Positions 35,981 to 48,146 of a stretch of 64,000 nucleotides of DNA are shown here, one piece after another. The notes below the pieces were generated by a model. The model saw only the letters and a list, made by a program, of their open reading frames with translations, was not told where the DNA came from and searched no databases. The stretch lies in assembly GCA_021397835.1 (NCBI GenBank), contig JAJFZO010000191.1, forward strand, positions 4,655,001 through 4,719,000. The letters are read 5' to 3'. A program made the translations under genes and the position numbers. The stretch comes from Moringa oleifera. Taxonomy: Eukaryota > Streptophyta > Magnoliopsida > Brassicales > Moringaceae. How positions within the stretch are numbered: position 1 is the first letter of the stretch; each line of letters opens with the position of its first letter.

Positions 35981-36594
35981 TAATATAATTAATATTTTAA
36001 TATTTACTTTAATTATAACAAATAAATAATTATATATTGAAAAAGTATTAATTAAGAGGCTTGACTCTCCGGGACAGACCTAATAACTTCTCTCATTAAT
36101 GCGGGTCGGGTGTGGGAACTACGAACTTTTATTACAATGCATGAAAGAGGGAAAACAATCGGGTTGGCGGGTGGGTCAAACTTAACCAATTAATTTAATT
36201 TAATTCGTAAGGATGGCAGTTGGGATATCAATACTTCCTGGAACTTTGAATTGGAACCACTCAGGTTTTCCACGCAACGCCGTCGTTTTCTCTTACCAGC
36301 TGAACGCGTACGCTCTCAACCTAAGCCATATGTGTTCTTCTCTTGCCAACTGCAATGGAGTCCATTACCTCTCTCTGAATAAACCCATTTCGTTTTCAGC
36401 GTTAGTTCTTTGAATAGTAAGATGGAGAAATCATGCGTAAGCTGCCTACGCATGAGATTAAGTTGATTCGCAGTGATGAGAACACGATAACCAACACCAG
36501 TCTAACAAGTTTTTGCAGGACAGATAATTAAAAATTGTGGCTTTATTTGGATAAAAATGACGTTCATTTATTTATAGTAAATGATGAGGAAGAA

Positions 36595-36600
36595 CACGTG
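36595..36600 (+). promoter_or_regulatory. G-box CACGTG
   Basis: CACGTG in the probable promoter of the DUF1336 gene, with a TGACGT (bZIP/TGA-type) word about 35 bp upstream. Consistent with bZIP or bHLH control, not proof of it. Confidence 0.35.
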
Positions 36601-36859
36601 CGGAGGAGACAAAACGGGGAGAAGCAGCTGTGTTGTAACTTGTAAGATCTTGATTTGCCCGGGAAATCCTCAAAGACGGGAAAAAAAAGAAACAAAAGTT
36701 CACAGGAAAACGGATTTTTTTAAAAAAGGAAATTATCTAAAGAGTAACAGAGAGGGTGATTTAAAACGAGAGGGGGAGACAGAGAGAATTGGAAGTAGGA
36801 TCCGAAGAAGACGGGCTGTGTTGTTGTGGTCCGTTAATTATCTTTTCTATCTTGTTGGC

Positions 36860-38168
36860 TTTTAAGTTATTTCTCTGAGAATCTCTCGCTGTGGGTAGTA
36901 TCCGTTCTGTTCTGCGAGAGAGACAGAGACAGACAGGAAACCGAGTTCCTGTCTTAAGGAACACAGATTCCTCATTCATGCATGGGACTATCCTGTTCTC
37001 TGTCCTCAGAGGTTTTTTTCCGTTCTTTTATTTAATTTTTCTTCCCTGTTTTGCTTCATGAGATGATGCTTCTTTCGTTCATGTAAATTTATGTGTTGTT
37101 ATGCTTATCAGCTTCATGTTGCTGAAGATGATCATTTTCTTATTATTCGGTCTCTCTCTCTCTCTCTTTCATGGCTTGCGTTTTAGATTTAAAAATACAT
37201 GGCAGCAACTTATTTTGGATTCTGATAAAGACTCATTTCTGCTCATTTGTTTAATATAAATATACTTAACAAATCAACTTGATCTTTTTGTCCTTATTTA
37301 AATCTTCTCTGATGGGGACTGGTGGAATTCTTTGGTTGTGTGTTTGGTATTTAAGATATTTTGCATTCCATCTGTTCTCCTGAATTCATGACAGTAAACT
37401 GATGATATTCTGAGTTTTTTCTTCTTCTTCTGGTTAGGTGGGTATTGGTTGGAATCCGGCTTTAGATTGTTGATGCAGTGAAATCAGTTTAGTTCTTCAA
37501 GTTTGATGTCTCCATGTCAAAGCTTGGTGCTGTTCTTCAAGTACCCTTCGGTCTGTTTCTGATTAGTTACTCTCATCTCAGGTGTTCTCTAATGGTGGAT
37601 TTTGATCCGTAACTCACTGGCAACAGTATGCAATATCTCTCCCAGAGAAGCATACATCTCTTCTGTAGGTAATACTGGCAGCCACAAGAGCAGAAGCTAT
37701 TCTGAGAGGGGTACTCTCCTGTGGAATGCCTATGCGTTGAAGGTATGCCCTTGATTCACAAAGCAGAAAATTTGTTGTTTGTTTTAATATAAAAAAAAAG
37801 AAAAGAAAAAAAAACTGAGAATTAAGAGCTATATGTTCCAGGCAAGCCAGGAACTAAAGTTCATGAGTATGCAACAACATGGTGATCGGTTTTCCATCTC
37901 AATCAAAGCATTTTTGCACTATTTTTCCTTGTTTGATTATGCTTTTCAAGTCCTGATCCTATTTGCTAGAGTTCCATTTTAATTAAAACTTCATTCTTGC
38001 TTTTATTTGGGATGCTGAATATCTTGCTTCTTTGTAACTTATGATATTTCTGCAACAAATGGCAGGTCTCTTAGTTCCCTTGCAATTATCTCCTCGACAT
38101 CTGCTGCTTTCTTGACATTGGCTTCCTCTATAAAGTAAAGAGTAAGCTTCCAAGGGGTTGGCATAACA
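36860..38168 (+). promoter_or_regulatory. Split 5' UTR of the DUF1336 gene
   Basis: Likely leader exons: a first one ending near 37011 (CAGAG then gttttt), a second 37438-37742 (after tggttag; before gtatgccc), and a third from 38066 (after atggcag) into the start codon. The second contains several upstream ATGs with short frames, including one reading MQYLSQRSIHLFCR then stop. Confidence 0.45.
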
Positions 38169-40812
38169 ATGGGTGGCTGTGCTTCTACAGAAAAGAGAAG
38201 AACTAAAACTCATAGAAGAAACTCTCATGGATTACGCAAGCACAGAGGGAAAATCTCTGCTGCTGCCCTTGCTGATGCATCTATCAGGCGGCATAGTGAT
38301 GCTGGAAAACGTGTAAGAGACTATGCTGTTAGCGAATTTGTTCATGTGGACTTTGAGAAGGGTGCTGCAACCACCTGCAAGAGATCTGAGATGTCTAACA
38401 AGACATTTCATCTGACTCAGCTGCAATGGAACCACAGCCAAATTGATGGAAATGGTATCCTCTCCTCCTTCCCTTTTGTAACTACACAAATCCTAAATCA
38501 CTCAGGTAGGGCCTGGAGAATGATATAACTCTGAGAATTGCATGTTATAATTGTTTCTGGAAAGTTAACGAAATTTAGACTAAAGCTTCCTTCAGTCCAT
38601 GTTGTGGCACCTAGGAGAGATTTTACTGATTGTTCTGAAAGACAAAGATATATAAGAAAGTTCAGCAATTCATATTGACTTCAGTTCTTTAGTGAGGTGA
38701 TACTAAAGGTAGTCTTCTGTTTCTGACACATGAGAGCTGTGACATGTCTCTGTCTGGATGATTGTTCTGGTACTGTCTGAACCATTAGCTGACAGCAGAA
38801 GTTGATTTTTGACAGGAATCTGCCAGGAGGAAGCATGGTTTGACTCTGTTAGTTACATTGACTCTGAATCAGATGAAGACTTTCTTAGCGTCCTTGGAGG
38901 TAATTCCTTGTATCTTTCCACAAGTTAGCTTGCATTTGTTCTATCAGCAGCCAATGCTAAGGCTTTTATCATTTCTTCCCAGATGGGTTTTCTTCAGTAG
39001 GCAATGCAATGGGGCGTCTTTCAAATCCTCAATTGCTTCAGTATGAAAGTGCATCACGCTTTGTTGATTCTGGGTGTAAGTATGAGGGGTTCTACGAGAG
39101 TTACCTGAAAATAGATGGAGGTAAAACTGAGAAGTGCTTGAGTAAAGAAGGAAGCTTCAAAGGACTGAAAGAGGGTGTGTATGACTCTGGAGAAAAAACT
39201 CAGAAGAAAACAGTTATCATGCTTTCTGTAAAGAGGAAGTCAATTGACGGAGGTGAAGCATCTGAATTTCGTAAGTGCAATCTGCAGTGAAATGTTATTC
39301 ATTTGCAGAAGTTTCTTAGTTAATATGCCATCACAAGAGGAAGTGTTTCTCTTAGTTTTAACTTGGGTTAACAGGTGCAGCTGAGAGATACTTGTATCAT
39401 CCAAGAGCAGGTCACCTTATTCCACGTTCCACAGGAGAGAAGCTGGGTGCAGGGTGCTGGGCTGAGATTTCACCTTCAGTGTTTAAGCTCCGTGGAGAGA
39501 ATTATTTCAGGCAAGCTATCTGGTCACTCTGGTTCAGCATATACAATAATCTCTGCAGACTTTGCACCATCTAATAATATCAGTAACTTGTCATCCAGGG
39601 ATAAGCAGAAGAGTCCTGCTCCAGGCTTCAGCCCCTATGTACCAATTGGTGTCGATTTATTTGTCTGCAAGAAAAAGATAAATCACATTGCTTGTCACCT
39701 GGAGCTTCCCCATGTGAAAGCACACGACAAAGTACCTTCTCTCCTGATTGTTAACATACAGGTTCTCTTCCTCCCTCTCTCTCTCTCTCAGATACACTTA
39801 CAGACACCACTGGATGCTCGGTTTGCATATTAGTGTCTGGATCCTGAAGGATTTATCATCATTTTGATATTGGATGCTTCTCATGGCAGCTGCCTACTTA
39901 TCCTGCTTGCGTCTTCCATAATGAATACGATGGCGAAGGCATGAGCCTTGTATTGTACTTCAAGATAGCAGAGAACTACGATAGGGAAATCTCTACTCAT
40001 TTCCAGGAAAGCATGAAGGTATCCCCTGGCCTGTTTTATACTTCTTTATCAGGGAGAGTCAATTGCTTCTGTTGTAGGTGTTCCTTCTGTTTCCTTCTTG
40101 TGCAATCAGATTATGTCCTCTCACTCTTTCTTCTCTTTCTAAGTTACAAATCTCTCTTATCAATTGGTATCTTTAATCAATTGTTTTCTGCTACAGAGAT
40201 TCTTTGAGGATGACATGGAAAAGGTTAAAGGTTTTGCAAAGGAGTCAACAGTTCCTTTTAGAGAAAGGCTAAAAATTATGGCTGGCCTGGTGAATCCAGA
40301 GAACTTACAGTTGAGTTCTGCTGAAAGGAAGCTTATCCAAGCTTACAATGACAAGCCAGTCCTTTCTCGACCACAACACAATTTCTACAGGGTAAAGAAC
40401 AGCTTTTCTCTGGTTCTTGACTCAAGTTTCTTCTACTAATGCTTCTCTATGACTACTTTTATGCACTTTAGGGGCCTAATTACTTCGAGATTGACCTTGA
40501 CATACACCGCTTCAGCTACATATCCAGGAAAGGACTTGAGTCCTTCCGTGATCGATTGCAGCAAGGAATACTCGATCTGGGTTTAACCATCCAGGTATAA
40601 ATCATGACTTCAGGCATTAGTCAACTTGGGAGTTTATGGTTAGCTAAATTACTTAACAGCATTTTATTTATCCTGGCTTGCTTGGACAAATTTTGCAGGC
40701 ACAAAAACCAGAGGAACTGCCAGAGCAAGTGCTATGCTGTGCCCGGTTGAGCAAGCTTGACTTTGTAAATCATGGCCAAATACCCACCATTGTAACCATC
40801 AAGGATGACTGA
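38169..40812 (+). CDS. EDR2-like DUF1336 protein
   Basis: Nine coding exons: 38169-38454, 38816-38899, 38983-39270, 39375-39510, 39599-39761, 39890-40018, 40197-40391, 40472-40594 and 40699-40812. They give 505 residues. MGGCAS at the N terminus is a likely N-myristoylation/palmitoylation site, followed by a basic run ([11 protein letters not shown]). An acidic [17 protein letters not shown] precedes the C-terminal EDR2/DUF1336 domain (about 265-500), with [55 protein letters not shown] and [17 protein letters not shown]. Family knowledge: relatives include ENHANCED DISEASE RESISTANCE 2; this short form lacks the PH and START domains. Function of the short clade is uncertain. Intron 39511-39598 has a GC donor. 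Arabidopsis counterpart as I recall: At1g13970, next to WRKY4, as here. Confidence 0.93.
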
Positions 40813-41654
40813 TTTGGACAGAGACCTCCTTGTTACTCTGTATATCAAAGCCAAGAATTCCAGCAGAAGAGAAACAAAAGGGAGATATTTTGTAAATCCT
40901 GAAATAGAAATGGAAAAGATTCATTTTCTGAATCCAAAAGTTGAATTCTTTCCAGATTCTGTCAAATAATTGTTTCAAATTTACTATCATATATGTTTTT
41001 GGTTGCTTCTGTTGCATGCCACTTAAATTATTGTATACGTACTGCTGATCAGCAGGGTAATGCAAAGTGCCATTACCAGACTGTTTCACTACATTAGTGT
41101 CTAACTTCAAAGTTTTTGTTTTCACTTTTAATTCACATCAATTGAGTTGGAATATCAATTGAAGTAAATCGGCAGAAATTTGGATGTAACTGATGGATCT
41201 TTCTGCTGGATCTACAGTAAAGGAAGCCCAAACAGGTGGCTAAAATCTGATATAGGAACAAGAAAGGAGCAAAAGGATCAGGAAATCCAAAAAAAAAAAA
41301 AAATCCCAATACAACAATTTCTCAAAACAACATTAATTTCATATTTCCATGTACAGAAAGAATGCAGAGACATGACATAATTTCAATACAATCTGCCCAC
41401 TAAACTAGTTTATACAACATTCCCTTCTAATTCAAACCAAGCAAAGTTTGTTTGTTAAAAAACTCCTCTGAACTCTATTTTGTCTTTACTTTCTTTACTT
41501 CTTTCTATCAACAGTTTAGAAGATGGCCTTGATCAAAACAATGACCTTAAGTATGAATAAGAGATTTATGCATCGATGACTTACAGGTGTAGCCTAATTC
41601 TGGTTAGTTTCATGTTCTGCTCCTGCTTCTTTCCACGATCACAACTCCGAGAAA
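40813..41654. other. Convergent gap with two 3' UTRs
   Basis: 3' ends of the DUF1336 gene (+) and the WRKY gene (-) face each other. No coding region found. Confidence 0.55.
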
Positions 41655-44600
41655 CTATGTTACCTGTTCTTCTTTCAATAGTAAACGCGCTATAGGCTGT
41701 TGATTATTGTTAGATAAGGCACGCGTCTCAGTTACTACGTTTGGCGGTCTTAACTGAGATGCATTAGTATTTGCTGTATTGTGACTGCTATTTCTCGCTG
41801 TGGGCACCTCATGATTATGTCTGCCCTCGTAGGTCGTTACGACAGCTTTGGGGTCCGTCGAAGCTCTCTCCACATGCTTCCGTACATTGCAGCCTGGGGT
41901 CGTGCATTTGTAATAGCTCCTGTAGATCACAAGAATACACAACAGCAACATTTAGAAATAATCAATATATCGAGTGGAAGACACCTACCTCTAGGGACAG
42001 AAACCAAATAAATGAAAGTAAATCTCATATAAAGAAAACAATCGTTACTTAATGTTTCCATTGGCTAGAGATAAATAAGATCAGATCATAAGCAACATAG
42101 AGAAAGCCTCCTAAAGGGAAAAATTCAACATTAATGTATATCTTCAGCCCTTTTCTTGAAGATAGACAGAGATGTCTAGATGCTAATCATTGTTGACAAC
42201 AGTAAAATTATTAAAAGAAAAGCTTTTACACTTTTTTGGAAAAATGATTGATAACCAACATATAAGTTTTGCAGTACAACACAAATTACGTATTCAAGTT
42301 GAACACATACACTGCAAATACGGAGAACACAATTAATGATCAATAATACACAATTCCATACTGACAATGATAGGGTTGGTAATGGTCATTATATTTTTGT
42401 TGTTGACTCCTCAATAATATTGGAGATGATGTTTTGTCTCCCAAACAGATATGACCATGATATGTTGTGGCATCAAGCATTTATGAAGTCTGGAGCTGGT
42501 CTTTACCAAAGTGAGAGTAGCAGGTCAATGGACATTGATTTTAGAAACGACTTGAACCAGAACAGCAAATACAAATGAGTTCATCAAAACGAGGAAGAAT
42601 AGATTTCAAATTTCGAGACAACAATTGTTTTCCAGCCCCTTTTGTTTCATTTCTGTTGAACATGTAAAATATGATTCAAAGTTAGGGTAACAATTAAAGC
42701 TGCCCATGGATCTCGCAGGCAACTTCAATCCACTAATAGTAAATATGAAATAAAACCAAATAGCAAAGAGGGAACATCATAAATATCGATTATTACAATT
42801 GGGTAAATCATCTAGAACATCTATCATGATATTAGAATCAAAATTTATTTTTTCGATTTCTTTTCTTTGCCAATTCTTTTAGCTGTCAAAACATGGGAGA
42901 CAATAACATCTATTGGAGAAGAAACCTTATCTAGATTTATATCAGTGTCCTCTTCTATTTCTTTTCCTTTTTGACCCAGCAAATCTTAGGCTAGAGACCG
43001 TCAAAAGCTAGCACCAGGATGATAGACCGATGGGTTTAAATTCAATTATGTTAAACCAATAAGGGATCTAGTGATACCAAGAGTGGAAAATGTTTTGTTT
43101 AACCACAATCATATCAAAGTACTGTAACATAAGGTGGGTAGAAGAGGTACCACCTTGGATATGGATTGCCTTTGACAACTTTCTGCCCATACTTCCGCCA
43201 CCTATAGCCATCATCTAAAAGATCAACTTCACTGGTTGTCTGCACAATGATTCTAGGTTCTGTAACAGTCCTATGTGAAGAGGCTGATTCTGAATAAGTA
43301 GCCTCTGTGCATCTGCACACAAGAAATAGAATTGTTAGAAAAGGAAATAGACAACTAAACCAAGATCATTCAAATGTAGACAGATTAAGATAGATGGATA
43401 TGTTAAAATACCGTCTCTTGGTGTCAGATTCATCTTCATCCTTTTCATCTACACCAGCTTCAGCACCAGCCACTTCCTCACTGTCACTTGAAGCAGATAA
43501 ATGCTCAGCAGTGGCCTGGCTGGTTTCCTGATTCCTTTTGGGCATTGAATAAGCAGATGCCCCTTCCTTTGATTTGTTCGAATTGCCACTTTGAAATTGG
43601 GAAGGCAATTCAGCATTCACCTGATTAAGTGAATTTCCATTCGAGTTGCCAGTATCCTTTGCCCGCTTGTTGAGTTTAGGAGGTTGATGATTGTGCTGCC
43701 CCTTGTAGATAATTTCAGTCACATGTCCAGCAAGAGAACGCTCAACCTTCTTCTTGACTGGACAATTGGGATGTGTGCATTTGTAATAACTTCGAGGAAA
43801 CTCACTGCCCTTCACCTGCTTCTGCCCATATTTTCGCCAGTTGTAGCCATCATCAGCAGGCTTATCAACATTATGTGAAGACTGTTGGGATCGCTGTTCA
43901 GAAAGACATAAATCTGGTGATTCCTTCGTTGCTCTAGAATCTGGAATTGAAGGTGGTATCTGCTGGTCTGCAGCTGTATCAACAGTAAATGATGGAAGCT
44001 GTCCGAAAGCTGCGGCAGGCGCTAATGATGAATACTCAGCTTGGACTTGTGCATGAGAATTGGATTGTGCAGCCTGGGCAGTCACCTGTGCAAGGGCCTG
44101 CTGGTGTGTCATTCCATAAGGTCCCTATAAACAGATCATAAATCAGAAAACTGAGTGGATCATTATATATATATCAGCAAAAAGCTCACTGCATAGGGTG
44201 ATAAACAAGAAAAATGACCATGCAAAAACAATTAGATCAAGCACATGCACCAATATTGGCCATATTAATCACAGTAGAGCAGGTACATAGATTCCAACAA
44301 AATGATGAAAATGTGCAGTGAAAAGTTTAAAAAAAGGGAGCTAAAAAGGCTTACTTTCTGTTTAGCAAAACTGGATGCTTTAGCAAAACTAGATGCTCAG
44401 TTATTTTAAAAGACTCAATTGCATCATAGCAAGTATATTGTCTCCAAAATTTGATTCATTAATAGGAAAACAAAAAATAATTCAGAATGACAGGTTCTTA
44501 ATTACTGTTTGACTACCACATATATTGATGTTTGGCTCCTGACATTGAGAAAGGCCATGCTCATAATAATATAACCTTTCCAACATGGTACAAGCAAAAA

Positions 44601-45877
44601 TAAAACACTTGCTCAAGTTCCATTGATATCCAAGCACATCTTTTATGTCTCGGCTTCAAATGTTAAGACTAAAGGTGATGAGTTGGAGCTAGATAGCTAG
44701 ATCCTTGACCAAATAAATACAGCTGCTCTCAACTCAGATTTTCACACTCACTCAACTAAACTATGATGGAACTTATCCTTGGATAACAGAGAACCATATT
44801 ATAAAAGTTTTCAATAACACAAAAAACTTCCATAAGTGGAAAATGGTTTTCCGCTTTCTTTTCCAAGATCCATGAAACATAATTCAGAATCTTCTTGCAC
44901 CATTGATTAACTCCTAACTTTGTCGAGAAACAATCCAACTGCTAATTATTGCCCAAATGGCAATTTACTCTAAACTCACAATAGATCCACTTCTTGAGTC
45001 CTCATTTTATGACCTCTCGTTTTCTCAATCCACAATTAAGCAAATCAATTAATTGCTGAAGATCAAGCCCGAGATCCTCACATTTCTATTTTAAGCTGAA
45101 CATTCAGAAAGTTTGATGCCAGTCTTTCTTGGAGTCAGTCACATGAATGAAAACTCTCCTCTAGTCAAGCTTTGGCATTTATCAAGTACAGCATCTTAGT
45201 CAGTTTCATTTCTTTCCAGCTCTTCCCAGCAACCAAGACCAAGAGCCAGAATAGGATAACACCGCCAAGAATGGCGCAGAGACCTAATCTTTACTCAACA
45301 GAGCTAATTAGAGTTTAAATAAACAACTTTAACTTCCATTTAACCAAACAAGGAGGATTACCGGAGAAAACAATCCAAACCCAGGGGAATCAAGAAGAGT
45401 TGCGGGGCTCAACCCTGGTGGCACCGTGAACATCGGCGGGGGCTGGGCGATCACCAAACCGGGAGGTCTATTGTGCCTGAACTGAAGGTCCACGCCACTG
45501 GTGCGGCTGGTGCCACCGCCTCCGATCCCACTGGAGCTGACGTCAGCCACTCCGGAGCTCCTATCATTGGGAGGCGGCGGAGGGAGTACGGGCCTCTGTT
45601 GAACAGCCGCCGGAGAGGCCATAGCTCCTGCAAGAAGCTGAGAGAATGACTTGAACTCATCGGAATCCGAGAAGAAGCTGGAGACCAGCGTCATGGGTCC
45701 TGGACTGAATCCCAGACCGAAGCCGGAGCCCACTCCAGGGCCGGAATTGAAAATCGTATCTGCAAAAGGGCGGGGCGGGAGGGTGATCGTCGGTCGTGGT
45801 GGGCCCCGAGGCGGCGGCTTTGGTTTGGACAGCTGTGATGACGTCGAGGAAGGCGGTCTGTCTTCATTTCCACCCAT
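41655..45877 (-). CDS. WRKY4: Group I WRKY transcription factor (WRKY3/WRKY4-like)
   Basis: Four coding exons: 45877-45362, 44124-43412, 43312-43154 and 41919-41655, giving 550 residues. Two WRKY domains: WRKYGQK at 268-274 with C-X4-C-X22-H-X-H zinc ligands, and WRKYGQK at 448-454 with C-X4-C-X23-H-X-H. The second domain is split by the conserved intron after ...GNPYPR. The N terminus is Pro/Ser/Gly-rich, with [20 protein letters not shown]; the protein ends LLLKEEQVT, as expected for this clade. Binds W-box (TTGAC) DNA in the nucleus. WRKY3/4 in Arabidopsis act in responses to necrotrophic fungi and in basal defence; that role is inferred here. The neighbour DUF1336 gene supports WRKY4 rather than WRKY3 as the positional match. 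WRKY33-type identity is less likely. Confidence 0.94.
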
Positions 45878-46384
45878 TGATTAAAATCACCCAAATCCAA
45901 CAAGCAAAAAAAGAGGAACTCTTTATGTCCTATCTGTTTCGTTCTCGTGGTTGTTGTCGTGTTGCTTTGCCTCCTTAACTTTTCGATGTCTGGGTTGTGC
46001 TTCGCGGATCTGGAAAATCTTCAGTAAAAATAAAAAGTCCACGCCGCAGATACGAAAAAGCTCTCTTCTTTGAATTTCTGCGTTTGCCCTTTTTCTTTTC
46101 TCTGTTTTGTCTCTTTTAGGAGAGAGATGAGTGATGGTGATGATGATGCTGGATACTGCAACGTGATTGGCTGATGGCGGCCTGGTCTGTACCTTTTATG
46201 TGATTTGACTCTTCTGTCCCCGACGACTCTCACAATGACCGCAGCACCGCAGTCAGTGGCAGCTGGCCTAAGCAGCAGTCACACTTGCTTTTTCTTTTTT
46301 CTCTTTAATCTTTTTTTTTTTTCCCTGCTGTTACCTGCAGATAACGGGAAAGAGAAAGGGGGTGGCACTAGCATTTCCCATTTT
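45878..46384 (-). promoter_or_regulatory. 5' UTR and promoter of the WRKY gene
   Basis: CT-rich leader on the minus strand, an ATTGG (CCAAT on the gene strand) at about 46166, and a TTTGACT W-box-like word at about 46203. No other gene. Confidence 0.4.
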
Positions 46385-46394
46385 GCCACGTGGC
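46385..46394. promoter_or_regulatory. Palindromic G-box GCCACGTGGC
   Basis: Perfect 10-bp palindrome about 510 bp upstream of the WRKY start codon. GCCACGTGGC is a high-affinity plant bZIP (ABF/HY5/GBF) site. Confidence 0.5.
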
Positions 46395-48146
46395 GCGACA
46401 GTAAGTAGTTGAGATTGGCAGGATATGATTGGAGGAAAAACAACCACACGCTCCACAAGTGCGAGTCATACCAATAATCAAATTTCCCCACTATACCCCT
46501 ATATTATTTTTTAATAATTATTTTAATTTTTGAGATAAATTAAATGCTTACATTAATATGCCGTGTGCGTGCATTTGTGTGGAAGGCAATGGTGCAGAGC
46601 ACGTAGGACCATGACCCATTAAATCTTTGAAAGAGACAAGTAAATGTATTTATTTATATATGTTGGCAAAGTCAAGGGAACACATTAATTTTGGTAAGTC
46701 CTTTCAATTAAAACCAAACTTCAAAGCTTGTCTTTCGTGGTGGCATGTCTTTTTTCAAAAAAAAAAAATTAATATTCATTTTAAAATAATTTATGTGTAT
46801 AAAATATGTATTAATTTTTTAAAAAATTAAATTATAATATAATTAAAAATCAAGATATTCAATAAAATCTCATAATCAATATAAATCTTAACATTGGACT
46901 GCTACTTGCCATAGTGGAATGAACTTATCAACCTTCCAGAAAAATTCTTCTTGAATAAGAATTAATCAAATTTGACGGTCCTGCCAGCTTTTCAATATAG
47001 GTAAATTACCATAATACCTTTATGCAAGTTACAAAATGAGAAACAACGGTCTAACTTTGTTCAGATCTCTTATTTAATTTAACTTTCACTTAAAAATAAT
47101 TTTATTATTATTATTATTTTTATTTTTATTTATAATTTTTTATTATCTTAATTATTTTATAAAAATTATTATCATTTTTATTAAAAAATAATAAGGTCAC
47201 ACAATTTTAACGATTACTTATCAATTAAAAATAAATCAGTTCGAAATGTAAAATGATCAAATTATTAAAATACTTTTATGTAAATTATAAAATAAAAATA
47301 ATAACTTCATTTTGTTTAAATCACAATGTTATTTATTATTATTATTATTTAATTTTTTATTATCATAATCGCTTCATAAAGAAATTCTTCTTGACATGTC
47401 AGCGCCACAAACATTGCTAATTTTAGGTATGAAGTTATACATTAGAAACTAACTTATCATTACGACCTTCCAACTCTAATTATTATATCTTCAATTTTGA
47501 ATCTCATAATCACATTGGTAGTTAGCTTTTCATTTTTTTTAATTTTAAAAATAATCTAAGTTTTTTTAACATTATATTATAAAAAAGGAATTTACATGAT
47601 TAGCCTTTATAATAACATGATCAAATTGATATCAAAGCCAATATAGAGTTGTAGTAATGAAAGTTGATTAATGTTGATGTCACATAGTTATGTAAATGTC
47701 TAATGATATATATTCAAAATTTTAAATTGCAAAATAAAACAAATAATATTTGAAACCGATAATTTAATGTCATTTATAAAATGAATCAAAATTTTTTGTT
47801 AATTTAAATTGTATTATTTTTTAAAAAAATTATTAATGATCAAAGTAATTTACTTATTTTATTTTTTATTATATTAATATAATAAATATATATATTTTTT
47901 AAATCAGGAGAAACTCCAACTTAATATCTTCTTTTTTTAAATAAAGTTATAAGTAGAAAGAAGTAATAAGACCTTATTATTCTTATTAGTATTCAGCTAT
48001 TAATCTATTTGAATTAAGCCATGCGCACCCGAATCTGTTGGGTCAACTCGGGTCGCTGTTTCCGAGTCAGCTCAAAATTCGCTTACCCTCTGTGAAGAAC
48101 ACTGTTCAGGACAGATTGGGGTACTGAACCCATCCCAGAAGCAGAA
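46395..48146. other. AT-rich divergent intergenic region
   Basis: Lies between the WRKY (-) and IPK (+) starts. No gene. Contains a diverged tandem duplication with a period of about 256 bp (from 47013 and 47269) and (ATT)n tracts. Confidence 0.55.

Noticed and set aside
36213..36413. Open frame MAVGISILPGTLNW...
   Set aside because: Short, no recognised domain, and in the promoter region of the DUF1336 gene.
41580..41654. A further WRKY exon below 41655
   Set aside because: A donor-like AACAG/gtaac exists, but the frame already ends KEEQVT then stop, a normal end for the clade, and no good acceptor with family sequence follows.
45651..45978. Plus-strand and alternate minus-strand frames over WRKY exon 1
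   Set aside because: GC- and Pro-rich coding sequence keeps other frames open; only one frame continues into WRKY domains.
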